This document shows, piece after piece, positions 42,938 to 51,899 of a stretch of 64,000 nt of DNA (positions are counted from its first letter, which is position 1; each line of letters begins with the position of its first letter). The stretch is from Bowmanella denitrificans. GTDB lineage: Bacteria; Pseudomonadota; Gammaproteobacteria; Enterobacterales; Alteromonadaceae. Under the pieces are notes generated by a model. The model made no database searches, was not told the DNA's origin, and was given only the letters and a program-made list of their open reading frames with translations. A program made the position numbers and the translations under genes. The stretch spans positions 182,648 through 246,647 of the forward strand of contig NZ_PEBU01000005.1 in the NCBI RefSeq assembly GCF_002887595.1, written 5' to 3'.

Positions 42938-43774
42938 TTATTCACGGGCATACACCAGTCGAAGCGCATTCAATGCGGCAGGATGATAAACGGACAAATG
43001 GGTTTCATCAGGAAACTCTGTGAAGGATGCGTCCAGACCCGGTGCTTGTTGCAATATACCAGCGAGCTGCCGGGTTGGCTCAACAATCCCCTGCTGGCTA
43101 CTGGCCGCCAGGTGCACTCTTAGGCCCTGGTGGCCGCCATTTTTTAGCCTTTCCCCGGCCTGTTTAACCAGCGCCGCCTGGTTCCACCACAGGCTTGGAT
43201 CCACCGCAATGTAATTGGAAAACAGGTCCGGCTCAAGCAACATGGTTTCCACCACAAACAAACCTGCCAAGGATTCACCGATAATGCCGCGCTCAGCGGT
43301 GGTTCGATAATGTTGCTCAATAGTGGGAATCAGCTCCTGACGCAGAAAGGTTCTGAATTCGGCAGACTTGCCCACCACAGAGGAGATTTTCTTGTCTTCT
43401 TCATCTTCTGTGGGGCCGGTCAGGTCGCGTTTTCTGTCGGTATTTTCAATTCCCACCAGAATAACCGGGCGGGTAGTCCAGTTTAGCGAACCAATTTGCA
43501 CCAGGCCGGCAATATGCACAAAGTCTTCATGCACGCCGCCATCCGGCATATACAACACCGGCAGCGGTTGATCAGGTTGTTCGAAGTAGGCCTTTGGAAA
43601 ATACAGATTTATCCGGCGTTCCTCCCCCAGCACAGTGGACGACAACATAAAACTCTGGCCAATATTCAGAGGTGCTGGGTTAAGCGCTTGTGGAGCGGCT
43701 GGCAAACCGGCCGCACAGATGTAACACACCACCAGCAGCAGCCAGGAAGGCCTGAAAGGGGTACGCTTATACAT
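42938..43774 (-). CDS. Secreted alpha/beta-hydrolase of the Fes/IroE-type esterase family
   Basis: 278 residues with signal peptide WLLLVVCYICAAGLPAAPQA. The nucleophile elbow is IIGESLAGLFV (Ser168), the acid region is around VDPSLWWN, and the catalytic His is in DETHLSVYHPA near residue 258. ERRINLYFPKAYFEQPDQPLPVLYMPDGG is the typical start of the putative-esterase family that includes enterobactin esterase-like and S-formylglutathione hydrolase-like proteins. Export suggests action in the periplasm on an ester substrate. It lies between the LysR gene (25 bp upstream) and the beta-lactamase gene on one strand, so the three may be cotranscribed. The substrate is unknown. Confidence 0.82.
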   Translation of the reverse strand: MYKRTPFRPSWLLLVVCYICAAGLPAAPQALNPAPLNIGQSFMLSSTVLGEERRINLYFPKAYFEQPDQPLPVLYMPDGGVHEDFVHIAGLVQIGSLNWTTRPVILVGIENTDRKRDLTGPTEDEEDKKISSVVGKSAEFRTFLRQELIPTIEQHYRTTAERGIIGESLAGLFVVETMLLEPDLFSNYIAVDPSLWWNQAALVKQAGERLKNGGHQGLRVHLAASSQQGIVEPTRQLAGILQQAPGLDASFTEFPDETHLSVYHPAALNALRLVYARE

Positions 43775-43799
43775 AAGATCTCATCTCCTTATTGATTTT

Positions 43800-44759
43800 T
43801 TAATCCGCTCCAGACTGATGCTGGCCTTTGGACCAGGCAACCCAATCCGATTGGTTCGACCCGGTTGACTTCTGCATTAAGAAGTCCAGCAAGGCCGTGA
43901 CCTTTCTGGGTGTTTTGTCCCGGCCGTTAAAGATGGCATAGAGCACTAAATCTTCTGGTACTTTTTCCAGTACAACCCGTTGCAACAAACCTTGCTGCAG
44001 CTCGGTTTGACAACTCAATTCAGGCAAAATGACAAAACCCAGCCCCGCCAGCGCCGCCTCTTTGGCTAAATGGGCACTGTTGATCCGATACGTGGAATAC
44101 ACCGGCACAGTGACGGCCTGTGAGTCGTTTTGTTTAAACACCCAGGGAGTGCCATTCAGTGCACTCAAACTGGTAATACAAGGCAAAAATTTAAGCTGAT
44201 TCAGGCTAAGCTGCGCGCTGTAGCGCTGACAAAGCTGCGGTGCGCCAACCACAATACTTGGCCAGCGTGCAATTTCTTTTGCCACCCAGCCGCTACTTTG
44301 CAGCGGCCCCCGGCCATATTGCAATAACAGATCCACACCATCTTCCAACCCCTGTGTGGGGGCCAGGTTGGTATCGCAACTCAAGCTCAGCAGCGGGTAC
44401 TGACAGCAAAATTCAGCCAGCCATTTGCCCAACAATGGTAAATCCGGCATCAGCACTTTGAGATGTCCCGCCACTGTCTTGCCAGCCGCACTCATTTCAA
44501 GCAGTGCACTGTCCATACTATCCAGAAGCGGCACCACTTGTTGGTATAATGTCTCACCGGCTTCGGTCGCAGCCATTCTGCGGGTAGTGCGTTCAAGCAG
44601 ACGCAGACCAACAGCATCCTCCAGTTGGGCAACATGTCTGCTGACATTCGACGATGGCAGATTCAGGATACTTGCCGCCTGCTTAAAACTTTTTACCTCA
44701 AACACCTGACGAAAGCTTATCAGCCAGGCCAGTTCCAATTTTTCCAGCAATTGGCCCAC
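43800..44759 (-). CDS. LysR-family transcriptional regulator
   Basis: 319 residues. The N-terminal helix-turn-helix (SFRQVFEVKSFKQAASILNLPSSNVSRHVAQLEDAVGLRLLERTTRRMAATEAG, about 15-70) and a periplasmic-binding-like effector domain are standard; the SSNVSRHVAQLE helix puts it in the CrgA-like branch. It is divergent from the flavin monooxygenase (95 bp between starts) and upstream of the esterase and beta-lactamase genes, so it may control either side. LysR proteins usually regulate the divergent neighbour, here the monooxygenase, which makes an aromatic or heterocyclic compound the likely inducer. This is inference from position. Confidence 0.88.
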   Translation of the reverse strand: MGQLLEKLELAWLISFRQVFEVKSFKQAASILNLPSSNVSRHVAQLEDAVGLRLLERTTRRMAATEAGETLYQQVVPLLDSMDSALLEMSAAGKTVAGHLKVLMPDLPLLGKWLAEFCCQYPLLSLSCDTNLAPTQGLEDGVDLLLQYGRGPLQSSGWVAKEIARWPSIVVGAPQLCQRYSAQLSLNQLKFLPCITSLSALNGTPWVFKQNDSQAVTVPVYSTYRINSAHLAKEAALAGLGFVILPELSCQTELQQGLLQRVVLEKVPEDLVLYAIFNGRDKTPRKVTALLDFLMQKSTGSNQSDWVAWSKGQHQSGAD

Positions 44760-44854
44760 CTAATGGGATTATCAAACCATTTAACCGCAATTTATCTCAC
44801 CTGGCGGCTGATTAATACTCCCACCTGTCTATCAGCTACCAGGAACACAAAACA

Positions 44855-46006
44855 ATGCGAGCTAAAAACAACATAGCCATTATCGGTGCTGGGATCGCGG
44901 GCCTGGCTTTTGCGCTGTTGGCAGCACGCCAGGGCCATTCAGTACATATTTTTGAGCGCCGACAACTAGGCAAACAAATGGGCGCGGGTGTGACCTTATG
45001 GCCCAATGCCACTTTTGTGTTGGAAGCAATGGGCTTGTTAGCACAGATCCGCACAGCGTCCTGCCAGCCACACTGGCTGCGCAGATTCAGCCCGCAGGGC
45101 GATGATATTGGCCAATTGTCAGTAACAGAACTGGATAAGCTTATTGGCTATCCCAGCCTGACCATTCTGCGCCGGGACTTAATGGGTATATTAGTCGGGG
45201 CACTGGCGAAAACCTCGGTGGAGATTACCGACAGCCATGCAATAGATGCAGACAGATTAGCAGTGTTGAGCCAGCAATATGATTTAGTTATTGGTGCAGA
45301 CGGACGTATGCATTCGATAGCACGTCAGTATGTGGCCCCCACAGCCAGGGCAGTTTATCAGGGCTTCGTTAATGTGATTGGCATCAGCCAGTACCCGTCT
45401 GCAACCCTAAACCAGCCGGATATTGTGGATTTTTGCGGCAATGCTCAGCGATTTGGCATAGTGCCAGTGAGTAACAACCAGTGTTATTGGGCTGCAGCCT
45501 GGCCAACCCCATTAGATTGCCAGGACGCGTTAAGCATACAGCAATCCGGCTTAGCTAAACGCTTTGCACACTGGCCGCAAACCGTACGCACGATATTGAA
45601 CTTCGCCCAGCCAGACAGTATTAAGCCTATTTTTGTGCACGATATTGAGCCGCTCACACTGTGGCATCGCGACAATGTGCTTTTACTTGGTGACGCCGCG
45701 CATGCCTCGCTGCCAACGTCAGGGCAAGGGGCCTGTCAGGCCCTGGAAGATGCGTGGATTTTGGCAGAACTGCTGCAAGACAGCCCAGGCACTGCCACTT
45801 TGTTTAACAACTTTCAGTCCCGGCGACAGAGTAAAACCACAGAGATTCAGCGCATGGGCAGGCAACTGGCCCAAGCGCTGTTTTCCCCCGGCAGCAAGCC
45901 TGAGCAAAAGCCCGTTTCAGTTGCCCACTCCCCAGCCAGAATGGCTGCGTTCTACATGGCCGGGCTTGCCACTAACCCGGTAACCGCCCGGCAAACTGAC
46001 GAATAA
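44855..46006 (+). CDS. Class A flavin-dependent monooxygenase
   Basis: 383 residues. FAD-binding motif IAIIGAGIAGLAFALLAARQG (7-27), the middle motif LVIGADGRMHSIAR and the C-terminal LLGDAAHASLPTSGQGACQALEDAW place it with PHBH/UbiH-like aromatic hydroxylases. VTLWPNATFVLEAMG is typical of salicylate- and 6-hydroxynicotinate-hydroxylase-like enzymes. Its last 35 bp overlap the 3' end of the opposing phospholipase C gene. It is divergent from a LysR regulator. The substrate is unknown; small aromatics are typical, and drug-modifying members of the family exist, but nothing here proves that. Confidence 0.85.
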   Translation: MRAKNNIAIIGAGIAGLAFALLAARQGHSVHIFERRQLGKQMGAGVTLWPNATFVLEAMGLLAQIRTASCQPHWLRRFSPQGDDIGQLSVTELDKLIGYPSLTILRRDLMGILVGALAKTSVEITDSHAIDADRLAVLSQQYDLVIGADGRMHSIARQYVAPTARAVYQGFVNVIGISQYPSATLNQPDIVDFCGNAQRFGIVPVSNNQCYWAAAWPTPLDCQDALSIQQSGLAKRFAHWPQTVRTILNFAQPDSIKPIFVHDIEPLTLWHRDNVLLLGDAAHASLPTSGQGACQALEDAWILAELLQDSPGTATLFNNFQSRRQSKTTEIQRMGRQLAQALFSPGSKPEQKPVSVAHSPARMAAFYMAGLATNPVTARQTDE

Positions 46007-47990
46007 AATGCCCGTCGGTATCCTGTACGCTCAGATCATAGCGGCGGTCTGCATCCGCTTTTATGCTCAGAGCCTTATTCGCAGCCAGGGTTTTAAACTC
46101 GCCCTGCTGACCCAGCCGGTATTGCAGGGCCTCAGTACTGCTGTTAAGCCGCAGCGTATGGCGCTCAGCGTGCAATTGCACCTGATACGGATGCGCAGTG
46201 CCCCCTTTGATGCGCCGGTGAAACCCTTCCGGCCCCATCACCTGCAAATCGTACCTGCCGTGCAGCAGCGGCCAGTCGGCCTGTAAGCTGCCTTTGGCTG
46301 CCAGGGTATAGCGTCTGGGAATGGCATCCAGATCCAGCCGGTTATATACCTGAACCACCAGCGCGCGGGACCCGCTGTTTGTCAGTGTTAAGACCAGGCT
46401 GTCGGCCGTCAGGTGCTCTGTTACCTCCGGCGCATAAACACAAGGGCGGTGTGGCTTATGACCAGGCTGCTGGGCGATGGCGGCTGTTTGCTCAGGAATA
46501 GGCGGTAAGGTGCGTTCCTTATACTGCGCAGCGCGCAGGGCATCCTGATAGGGGGCAGGCAAGGCAGGAAAACTGTCTTTATTGGGGTTAGCAAAGTCAA
46601 AGGCGCTCAGAAAATCGCCACTTACCGCCCGCCGCCACGGCGTGATATTGGGCTCCATCACCCCAAAGCGGGCTTCCAGAAAGCGGATAACCGAGGTGTG
46701 ATCCAACACCTCAGAACAGACATAACCGCCGCGACTCCAGGGCGATACCACATAGGCAGGTACCCTTGGTCCCAGCCCATAAGGCCGCCCTCTTAGTTCG
46801 GGCTTGTCCAATTTGGCATTGTGTTTATCCGGATGCTGATGGTATTCCCCCTGGGTGGAAATTTGCGAATAACCGGCATAGCCGTCCTTAGCGCTTGGAT
46901 CCGGCGATGGCGGAGCCGGAGGCGGCACATGATCAAAAAAGCCGTCGTTTTCATCAAACATAATAAACAGCACGGTTTTAGCCCAGACCTCTGGGTTGGC
47001 CGTCAGGGCATCCAGCATATCCGCAGTATAGGCAGCGCCCTGTGCCGGACTGGACGGGCCGGGGTGCTCAGAACCTTCGGCCGTGGCAATCACATAGGAC
47101 ACCGCTGGCAGTTTGTCTGCCAGTACATCGGCTTTTAATCTGTCCAGAGCGCGGGTGGTCAGCGCCCGGTTCAGCAATTCAGGCTCTGCATCCGGCTGCC
47201 CGGCGGAGGCGTCACGATATGCCTTAAAGCCCACCAGCGGGTTGTCGGTAAAGTTATCCCCCATATCCTGATAAATGGTCCAGTCGATACCCGCTTGCTG
47301 CAAGCGCTCAGGGTAGGTCATCCAGGTATAGGACGCCGCAGGCCCGTCGTGTTCGGGCAGATTATCATGAGAGTTGCCCACCGCCGGGCCACCGCCACTG
47401 GCCCCCCCGTCATTGCACCCGGTCCATAAAAACAAACGATTGGGATTGGTACCGGCGTGCATAGCGCAGTGATAGGCATCACACAAGGTAAAAGCATCCG
47501 CCAGGGCAAACTGAAAAGGAATATCCTCGCGTTCGAAGTATCCCATGGAATGTAAGTGCTTAGCGTCGGGCCATTTATCCATGCGCCCATGATCCCAGGC
47601 ATGTTGCGCATCAGGCCAGGAATGCGGCGTTCCCTCAAGACGCATATGGGCAAAGGTCTGGCGGGTATTCAGGGCAAAGGGGCCAAGCTGGGCGGGGCCT
47701 TTGTGCATGGAGTTGACCTGAGTAAACACATTGCGTTCACTTTGGCCTGGCAGGGGTTTGGCCGGTGCCGGATAAGGATCAGAAAAACCCCGTACGCCGG
47801 GCATGGTGCCAAAGTAATGATCAAATGAGCGGTTTTCCTGCATCAAAATCACCACGTGCTGCACGTCTTCGATTGTCCCGCTTTGTACTTTGGCAGGAAT
47901 ACTCAGCGCCCTGACGATTTGCGGATAGGTTGCTGCCAGCCCGGCCATTGCACTGCCGGCCAGAAACTGCCGACGACTGATACCACTCAT
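45972..47990 (-). CDS. Tat-exported phosphocholine-type phospholipase C
   Basis: 672 residues. The N-terminus SRRQFLAGSAMAGLAATYPQIVRA is a Tat signal with the RR motif. The phosphoesterase domain (about 40-460) begins VVILMQENRSFDHYFGTMPGVRGFSDPY, with the Asn-Arg-Ser-Phe-Asp-His signature, and includes HPGPSSPAQGAAYTADMLDAL and FDENDGFFDHVPPP. Two beta-sandwich DUF756-type repeats fill the C-terminus (SLVLTLTNSGSRALVVQVYNR, then LHAERHTLRLNSS). This is the PlcN/PlcH family, which cuts phosphatidylcholine or sphingomyelin to phosphocholine. No separate PlcR partner is visible. The gene lies 90 bp downstream of a TonB-receptor gene on the same strand, suggesting linked use of phospholipid products. 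Confidence 0.9.
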   Translation of the reverse strand: MSGISRRQFLAGSAMAGLAATYPQIVRALSIPAKVQSGTIEDVQHVVILMQENRSFDHYFGTMPGVRGFSDPYPAPAKPLPGQSERNVFTQVNSMHKGPAQLGPFALNTRQTFAHMRLEGTPHSWPDAQHAWDHGRMDKWPDAKHLHSMGYFEREDIPFQFALADAFTLCDAYHCAMHAGTNPNRLFLWTGCNDGGASGGGPAVGNSHDNLPEHDGPAASYTWMTYPERLQQAGIDWTIYQDMGDNFTDNPLVGFKAYRDASAGQPDAEPELLNRALTTRALDRLKADVLADKLPAVSYVIATAEGSEHPGPSSPAQGAAYTADMLDALTANPEVWAKTVLFIMFDENDGFFDHVPPPAPPSPDPSAKDGYAGYSQISTQGEYHQHPDKHNAKLDKPELRGRPYGLGPRVPAYVVSPWSRGGYVCSEVLDHTSVIRFLEARFGVMEPNITPWRRAVSGDFLSAFDFANPNKDSFPALPAPYQDALRAAQYKERTLPPIPEQTAAIAQQPGHKPHRPCVYAPEVTEHLTADSLVLTLTNSGSRALVVQVYNRLDLDAIPRRYTLAAKGSLQADWPLLHGRYDLQVMGPEGFHRRIKGGTAHPYQVQLHAERHTLRLNSSTEALQYRLGQQGEFKTLAANKALSIKADADRRYDLSVQDTDGHFIRQFAGRLPG

Positions 47991-48037
47991 AATTCACTCC
48001 ATTTGCCACGCTATCCGGCGTGAACGAAAAACCACAC

Positions 48038-48065
48038 AGGGCTGGTGCGTCAGCAACGCAGCCCT
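48038..48065 (-). terminator. Putative terminator between receptor and phospholipase C
   Basis: AGGGCT (48038-48043) and AGCCCT (48060-48065) pair, with inner GCGT/ACGC. On the minus strand it is followed by a short GTTTTT tract. It lies in the 89-bp gap, so the phospholipase gene may have partly independent expression. Confidence 0.5.
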
Positions 48066-48079
48066 ATTTGTTACCCTAC

Positions 48080-50431
48080 TTAGAAGTCAGCAGTCAGTGA
48101 CAAAGTCACGGTACGCGGTGCCGCCGGGAATACCGCACCACTGTATACACCACTGATAAATTCCTGATCAAACAGGTTGTTAACGTTTAATCTGGCCGAC
48201 AATCCCTTAAAGTTGTCCGACAGGTTGGCCAGATCCACGCCAACATACAGATCAGACACGGTATAGGACGGCGCGACTTCGGCATTGTCGTAATTGATGT
48301 ATCGGTCACCAACGAAACGCAGCGACATACCGGCACTCATCATCTCGCCCATATAATCGGCGGCTAATACAAATTGCGACTTGGGTGAACCATGCACACG
48401 GTTACCTGGTACCACTTTCGCTTCCTTGTCCAGCGCCGCAGAGCCCGTGCCAACGAAGGTTGCTTTGTTGTAGGTGTACGAGCCCGACAAACTGAAACCG
48501 TTACCCAGATTGTACGACGCCAACATTTCCAAACCATTACTGTCGATACCGCCCAGGTTGTAGTAAACCCCATCCACCTGGCTCAGATAGTCAATGCCGG
48601 TGACCGCGCCATCTTCGATAAATACAATACGGTTCTCAAAGGCAATATCGTAATAGGTCATGGCAAACTGCAGATCACGCCCTTCATAACGCAGCCCTAC
48701 TTCAATGTTCTCGGCTGTTTCGGCTTCAATCCGCGACAGCTCTTCGCTGGTAGACCCACCAACCCTGTCCTTGCTGATGGCTGAGAAGTTTTCTGAATAG
48801 CCGGCAAACACTTCCAGTCCAGGCAGTGGAGTTATGTAATTAAGGCCAAATGAAATCAGCGGATCAGAGCTGGAAGAATTGGAAACCGCAGGATCCTGGC
48901 CGATGGGCTGATGGTAATCGGTATCCACCTTAAATTTCTTGACCCCCAGACGGGCAGTAACATCCCCTATTTCTGCCACTTCTTCCAGGTAATACATAAA
49001 TTCGTCTATCTGGTACTCACTGATGTACTGCACCCAGTAAGGTTTGGCATCAAACGCCGGGCCAACCAGTACGTTGCTGATTTTGTGCCAGTCGCGGGTG
49101 CTGGATGACTCGCCATCTTCGAACCAGATACCGCCACGCACTGTATGGTGAATACTGCCGGTGCTGAAGTGATACGCCACGTCAGCGGTCAGGCCAAGGC
49201 GATCATTGGTATAGTGGGAATGGCGGTAAGACATAACCGGCAACACATTGTCGGCATAACAAGCCGGGTCGTAGTCTTTGCTGAAACCATGAGTAGGCAC
49301 ACAGTTTTCATCCGCAATGGCCGCACTGCCGTCGGGATTAACAAAGTAAAAGCGGTCAATCTGCTTACCACCGTATTGGGTTTCGCCGCCCAAAAACTCT
49401 GACTGCGGCGCCCCCTCACCGTCATCCTTGATGTTGACCAGATAAGGTGGCACCCAGTCGCCCCGCCCTTTCATACGGTGTTTGTATACCGATGTCTGGA
49501 AATCCCAGTCACCGAAATCTTTTTCCACTTTGGCATACGCAAAGGTGTTTTCGCGCAGGGCGCGCCAGCCATCCCGATAATATTCATTAACCGCTGGAAT
49601 ATCTGTCCAGGTCATATGCAGCGCATCATTGCGAGGATTGTTGTTGTAATCCTGCAAAGAAATGGTTTCAAACTCGTGTTCATTGGCATCGTTGTAAGAG
49701 ATAAAACCCGTTAGCTTAAAGCCGTCAATTTCCGACGTGATCTTGGCCAGCCCATAATCACGGGTCACGGTAGAGGCATTATTAATCCAGTCTTTCACCG
49801 AGGAAGAAGACGCACTGACAAAGGCATGGGTATTGGCCGCGATTTCCCCGGTATCGTAGCGGAAGTAGTATTTACGCGCATCCTGATCACCAAAGGCCGT
49901 CACCAGACGCATGGCCTGCTCGTTGAGCGGGTCGCGGGTGATAAAGTTCAGGGTTCCGCCCAGGGCTTCATTGGAACGGGAACTGATGTCAGCCGTACCC
50001 TGCCCAACTTCCACGGTTTCCAGCTCCAGTACATCGATATAGCGGTTGGCTTTACTGCCACCACCATAGCTGGAACCGCCGTTAGGCAAACCGTCGATGG
50101 TTGTACCTATCTGATTGGCGCCACCACCAGTGTTAAAACCGCGCATAAAGATCGCCGTCAGCCAGTCCGACGCACCAAAGTAATCCCCTTGGGTCACCAG
50201 TACGCCGGGTAATTCATTCAGCACATCGTTCACCGACGCTACCGCAGCCTGGCGTTCAATCATGGTCTGGGAAACGTGAGAGGTGGCAAAAGTTTGTTTT
50301 TGCCCGACCACCACAATTTCATCAATGCTGGCGTTGTCCGCCGCGCTGGCGGCATCGTCATTAGCCAGGGCGGCCTGGCTTAACCCCATGGCCAGCGCCG
50401 ACAAGGCAAAGTGAGCAAGTTTGTTGTGCAT
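48080..50431 (-). CDS. TonB-dependent receptor next to phospholipase C
   Basis: 783 residues. Signal peptide (FALSALAMGLSQAALA), then the plug: DEIVVVGQKQTFATSHVSQTMIERQAAVASVNDVLNELPGVLVTQG, the TonB-box-like region first, then FMRGFNTGGGANQIGTTIDGLPNGG and EALGGTLNFITRDP. A barrel follows to the terminal TVTLSLTADF. AAGGA lies 9 bp upstream of the ATG. It is shorter than the other three receptors and not a close paralogue of any. It is divergent from a DeoR regulator with phased 10-bp repeats between them and is followed by phospholipase C, so a lipid-derived ligand such as phosphocholine or a glycerophosphoester is possible. Other small ligands (siderophores) cannot be ruled out. Confidence 0.9.
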   Translation of the reverse strand: MHNKLAHFALSALAMGLSQAALANDDAASAADNASIDEIVVVGQKQTFATSHVSQTMIERQAAVASVNDVLNELPGVLVTQGDYFGASDWLTAIFMRGFNTGGGANQIGTTIDGLPNGGSSYGGGSKANRYIDVLELETVEVGQGTADISSRSNEALGGTLNFITRDPLNEQAMRLVTAFGDQDARKYYFRYDTGEIAANTHAFVSASSSSVKDWINNASTVTRDYGLAKITSEIDGFKLTGFISYNDANEHEFETISLQDYNNNPRNDALHMTWTDIPAVNEYYRDGWRALRENTFAYAKVEKDFGDWDFQTSVYKHRMKGRGDWVPPYLVNIKDDGEGAPQSEFLGGETQYGGKQIDRFYFVNPDGSAAIADENCVPTHGFSKDYDPACYADNVLPVMSYRHSHYTNDRLGLTADVAYHFSTGSIHHTVRGGIWFEDGESSSTRDWHKISNVLVGPAFDAKPYWVQYISEYQIDEFMYYLEEVAEIGDVTARLGVKKFKVDTDYHQPIGQDPAVSNSSSSDPLISFGLNYITPLPGLEVFAGYSENFSAISKDRVGGSTSEELSRIEAETAENIEVGLRYEGRDLQFAMTYYDIAFENRIVFIEDGAVTGIDYLSQVDGVYYNLGGIDSNGLEMLASYNLGNGFSLSGSYTYNKATFVGTGSAALDKEAKVVPGNRVHGSPKSQFVLAADYMGEMMSAGMSLRFVGDRYINYDNAEVAPSYTVSDLYVGVDLANLSDNFKGLSARLNVNNLFDQEFISGVYSGAVFPAAPRTVTLSLTADF

Positions 50432-50510
50432 CTGTGTTCCTTAAGTGTTGTGTGAGATCACGGGGCAAGGTTTTACCAAGCAAAGATGACAAAAAAATTA
50501 TATTTTTATT

Positions 50511-50560
50511 GCTTTACGTTGTTTTATTTTGTTTTATGTTGTTTTGAGTTGTTTTTATAT
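50511..50560. promoter_or_regulatory. Five 10-bp-phased repeats in a divergent promoter
   Basis: Five consecutive decamers start at 50511, 50521, 50531, 50541 and 50551: GCTTTACGTT, GTTTTATTTT, GTTTTATGTT, GTTTTGAGTT, GTTTTTATAT. The unit is about one helical turn, so the GTTTTA faces line up. They lie 40-89 bp upstream of the DeoR start and 80-129 bp upstream of the receptor start. DeoR-family repressors often bind tandem half-sites of this sort. Confidence 0.65.
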
Positions 50561-50599
50561 CGCGATATACTGGCCTGGAATACACCTAAGGAAAGCCCT

Positions 50600-51361
50600 G
50601 TGAACACCGCCGAACGCCTGATAGAAGTGATGAATATTCTGCGCCAGCAACAGTCCAGCTCGGTCAGTGAGCTGGCGTCACGTCTGAATGTCACAATGGA
50701 AACCATCCGCCGGGACATCCGCCACCTGGAAAAAAACGGCAATGTGGTAAAAATGCATGGCAGCGTGCGCCTGCCCGACGCGCTGCTGGAACCCAGCTAT
50801 AAAAAACGCATCAATATGCATGCCCAGGTAAAGCAGCAGATTGGCCGCCAGGCCGCCGGGCTGGTGCAGGATGGCATGACGGTGTTTATCGATTGCGGCT
50901 CCACCAGCTTTTGGCTGGCCAGAGCATTGCATCAGCCCAAAGGCTTGCAGATAGTCACTAATTCCCTGGATATCACCAGCGAAGTGCTGGGCCGCAATGA
51001 CTGGCGCTGCGTGTTTGTTGGCGGGCAGATGGACACTGACTACCGCGCCGCCCTGGATCAGGAAGCCATCAGTCAGGCCCGTCGCTTTGCCCCGGACCTG
51101 CTGTTTCTGTCCATCAGTGCACTGGACGCGCAGCGGGGTTGTCTGGATTTAAATTTGCAGGAGGCCGACTTTAAGCGTTCACTGCTAAAACTGGCCCGCA
51201 AAACCGTGATTCTGGCCGACAGCAGTAAATTTAATAAAGCCGGGGCCGTGCATATGGCAGATTTTGCCGACATTGATTTACTGGTCAGTGATCAGGCACC
51301 GGAAGGAGAGCTGGCCGTTGCCCTGGAAACAGCCGGGGTGGAAGTGCTGATCGCTGAGTAA
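50600..51361 (+). CDS. DeoR/GlpR-family transcriptional regulator
   Basis: 253 residues from a GTG start at 50600, which has AAGGA 7 bp upstream; the longer reading to 50486 would run through the phased repeats and begins with an un-DeoR-like hydrophobic stretch. The N-terminal DeoR helix-turn-helix (AERLIEVMNILRQQQSSSVSELASRLNVTMETIRRDIRHLEKNG) and the DeoR sensor domain (VFIDCGSTSFWLARAL, VTNSLDI, FVGGQMD, ADSSKF) are complete. Such sensors bind phosphorylated sugars or polyol phosphates, for example glycerol-3-phosphate in GlpR. It is divergent from the TonB receptor and probably represses it. A phospholipid-derived phosphoester inducer would suit the phospholipase, but this is inference. 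Confidence 0.87.
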   Translation: MNTAERLIEVMNILRQQQSSSVSELASRLNVTMETIRRDIRHLEKNGNVVKMHGSVRLPDALLEPSYKKRINMHAQVKQQIGRQAAGLVQDGMTVFIDCGSTSFWLARALHQPKGLQIVTNSLDITSEVLGRNDWRCVFVGGQMDTDYRAALDQEAISQARRFAPDLLFLSISALDAQRGCLDLNLQEADFKRSLLKLARKTVILADSSKFNKAGAVHMADFADIDLLVSDQAPEGELAVALETAGVEVLIAE

Positions 51362-51365
51362 GTTT

Positions 51366-51815
51366 CTAGTTGCAACGTGAAACCTGAGGGGCGGGGTCAA
51401 TTTCATAGCAAATATGCAGCCCCGAAAAAGGGTTATTTTCCGGGGTCAGCGCTTTAAGTTTGTGAATACTGCTGACCTTGACTAACAGCTTATCATTACT
51501 AAGCCATTGCAGGGTCAGCCCGGATTCATCGGGTCTGCCCGCAAATTTGAGTATGCTTACCCCCTCATCCTCGTTTGTCGTTCGTAATCTGACATGGCCC
51601 ACATAGTCTGTAGTGGCGCCGCCACAATCAAACAAATCTATTTCCACCAGCCTGTTACCTTGTGGTGAAACGTTGCGTTGGACAATTTCGCTGTAACAGT
51701 TCCAATGTTCATCGGTATGACGGTTTATAAACCAGCCGCATACCAGAATCAGCATCAGAATCCACAACAGGTAGCCACTGTATAAGAAGATTTTTTTATC
51801 TGCGGGTAAATCCAT
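51366..51815 (-). CDS. Single-span membrane protein of unknown function
   Basis: 149 residues from the ATG at 51815; a start at 51827 adds four residues. Longer readings would overlap the divergent cryptochrome gene. One membrane segment (IFLYSGYLLWILMLILVCGWFIN, about 9-31) precedes a soluble domain of about 115 residues with SPQGNRLVEIDLFDCGGATTDYVGHVRLR, a motif like the SPDG...DCGATT pattern of small uncharacterised DUF5412-type proteins. Several cysteines are present (NCYSEI, DCGG, ICYEID, SRCN). It is convergent with the DeoR gene (4 bp between stops). I do not know its function. Confidence 0.6.
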   Translation of the reverse strand: MDLPADKKIFLYSGYLLWILMLILVCGWFINRHTDEHWNCYSEIVQRNVSPQGNRLVEIDLFDCGGATTDYVGHVRLRTTNEDEGVSILKFAGRPDESGLTLQWLSNDKLLVKVSSIHKLKALTPENNPFSGLHICYEIDPAPQVSRCN

Positions 51816-51834
51816 TTTCACTGCCATCCATACG

Positions 51835-51846
51835 AAACGATCGTTT
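51835..51846. promoter_or_regulatory. 12-bp palindrome between divergent genes
   Basis: AAACGATCGTTT is self-complementary and lies in the 84-bp gap between the small membrane protein and the cryptochrome operon. It may be an operator for light- or damage-responsive expression of the photolyases; the regulator is unknown. Confidence 0.4.
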
Positions 51847-51899
51847 TGCGCTGTTGTGCGTATCAGTATTAGCAACAATAAATGAGAATACCAGTGCCA

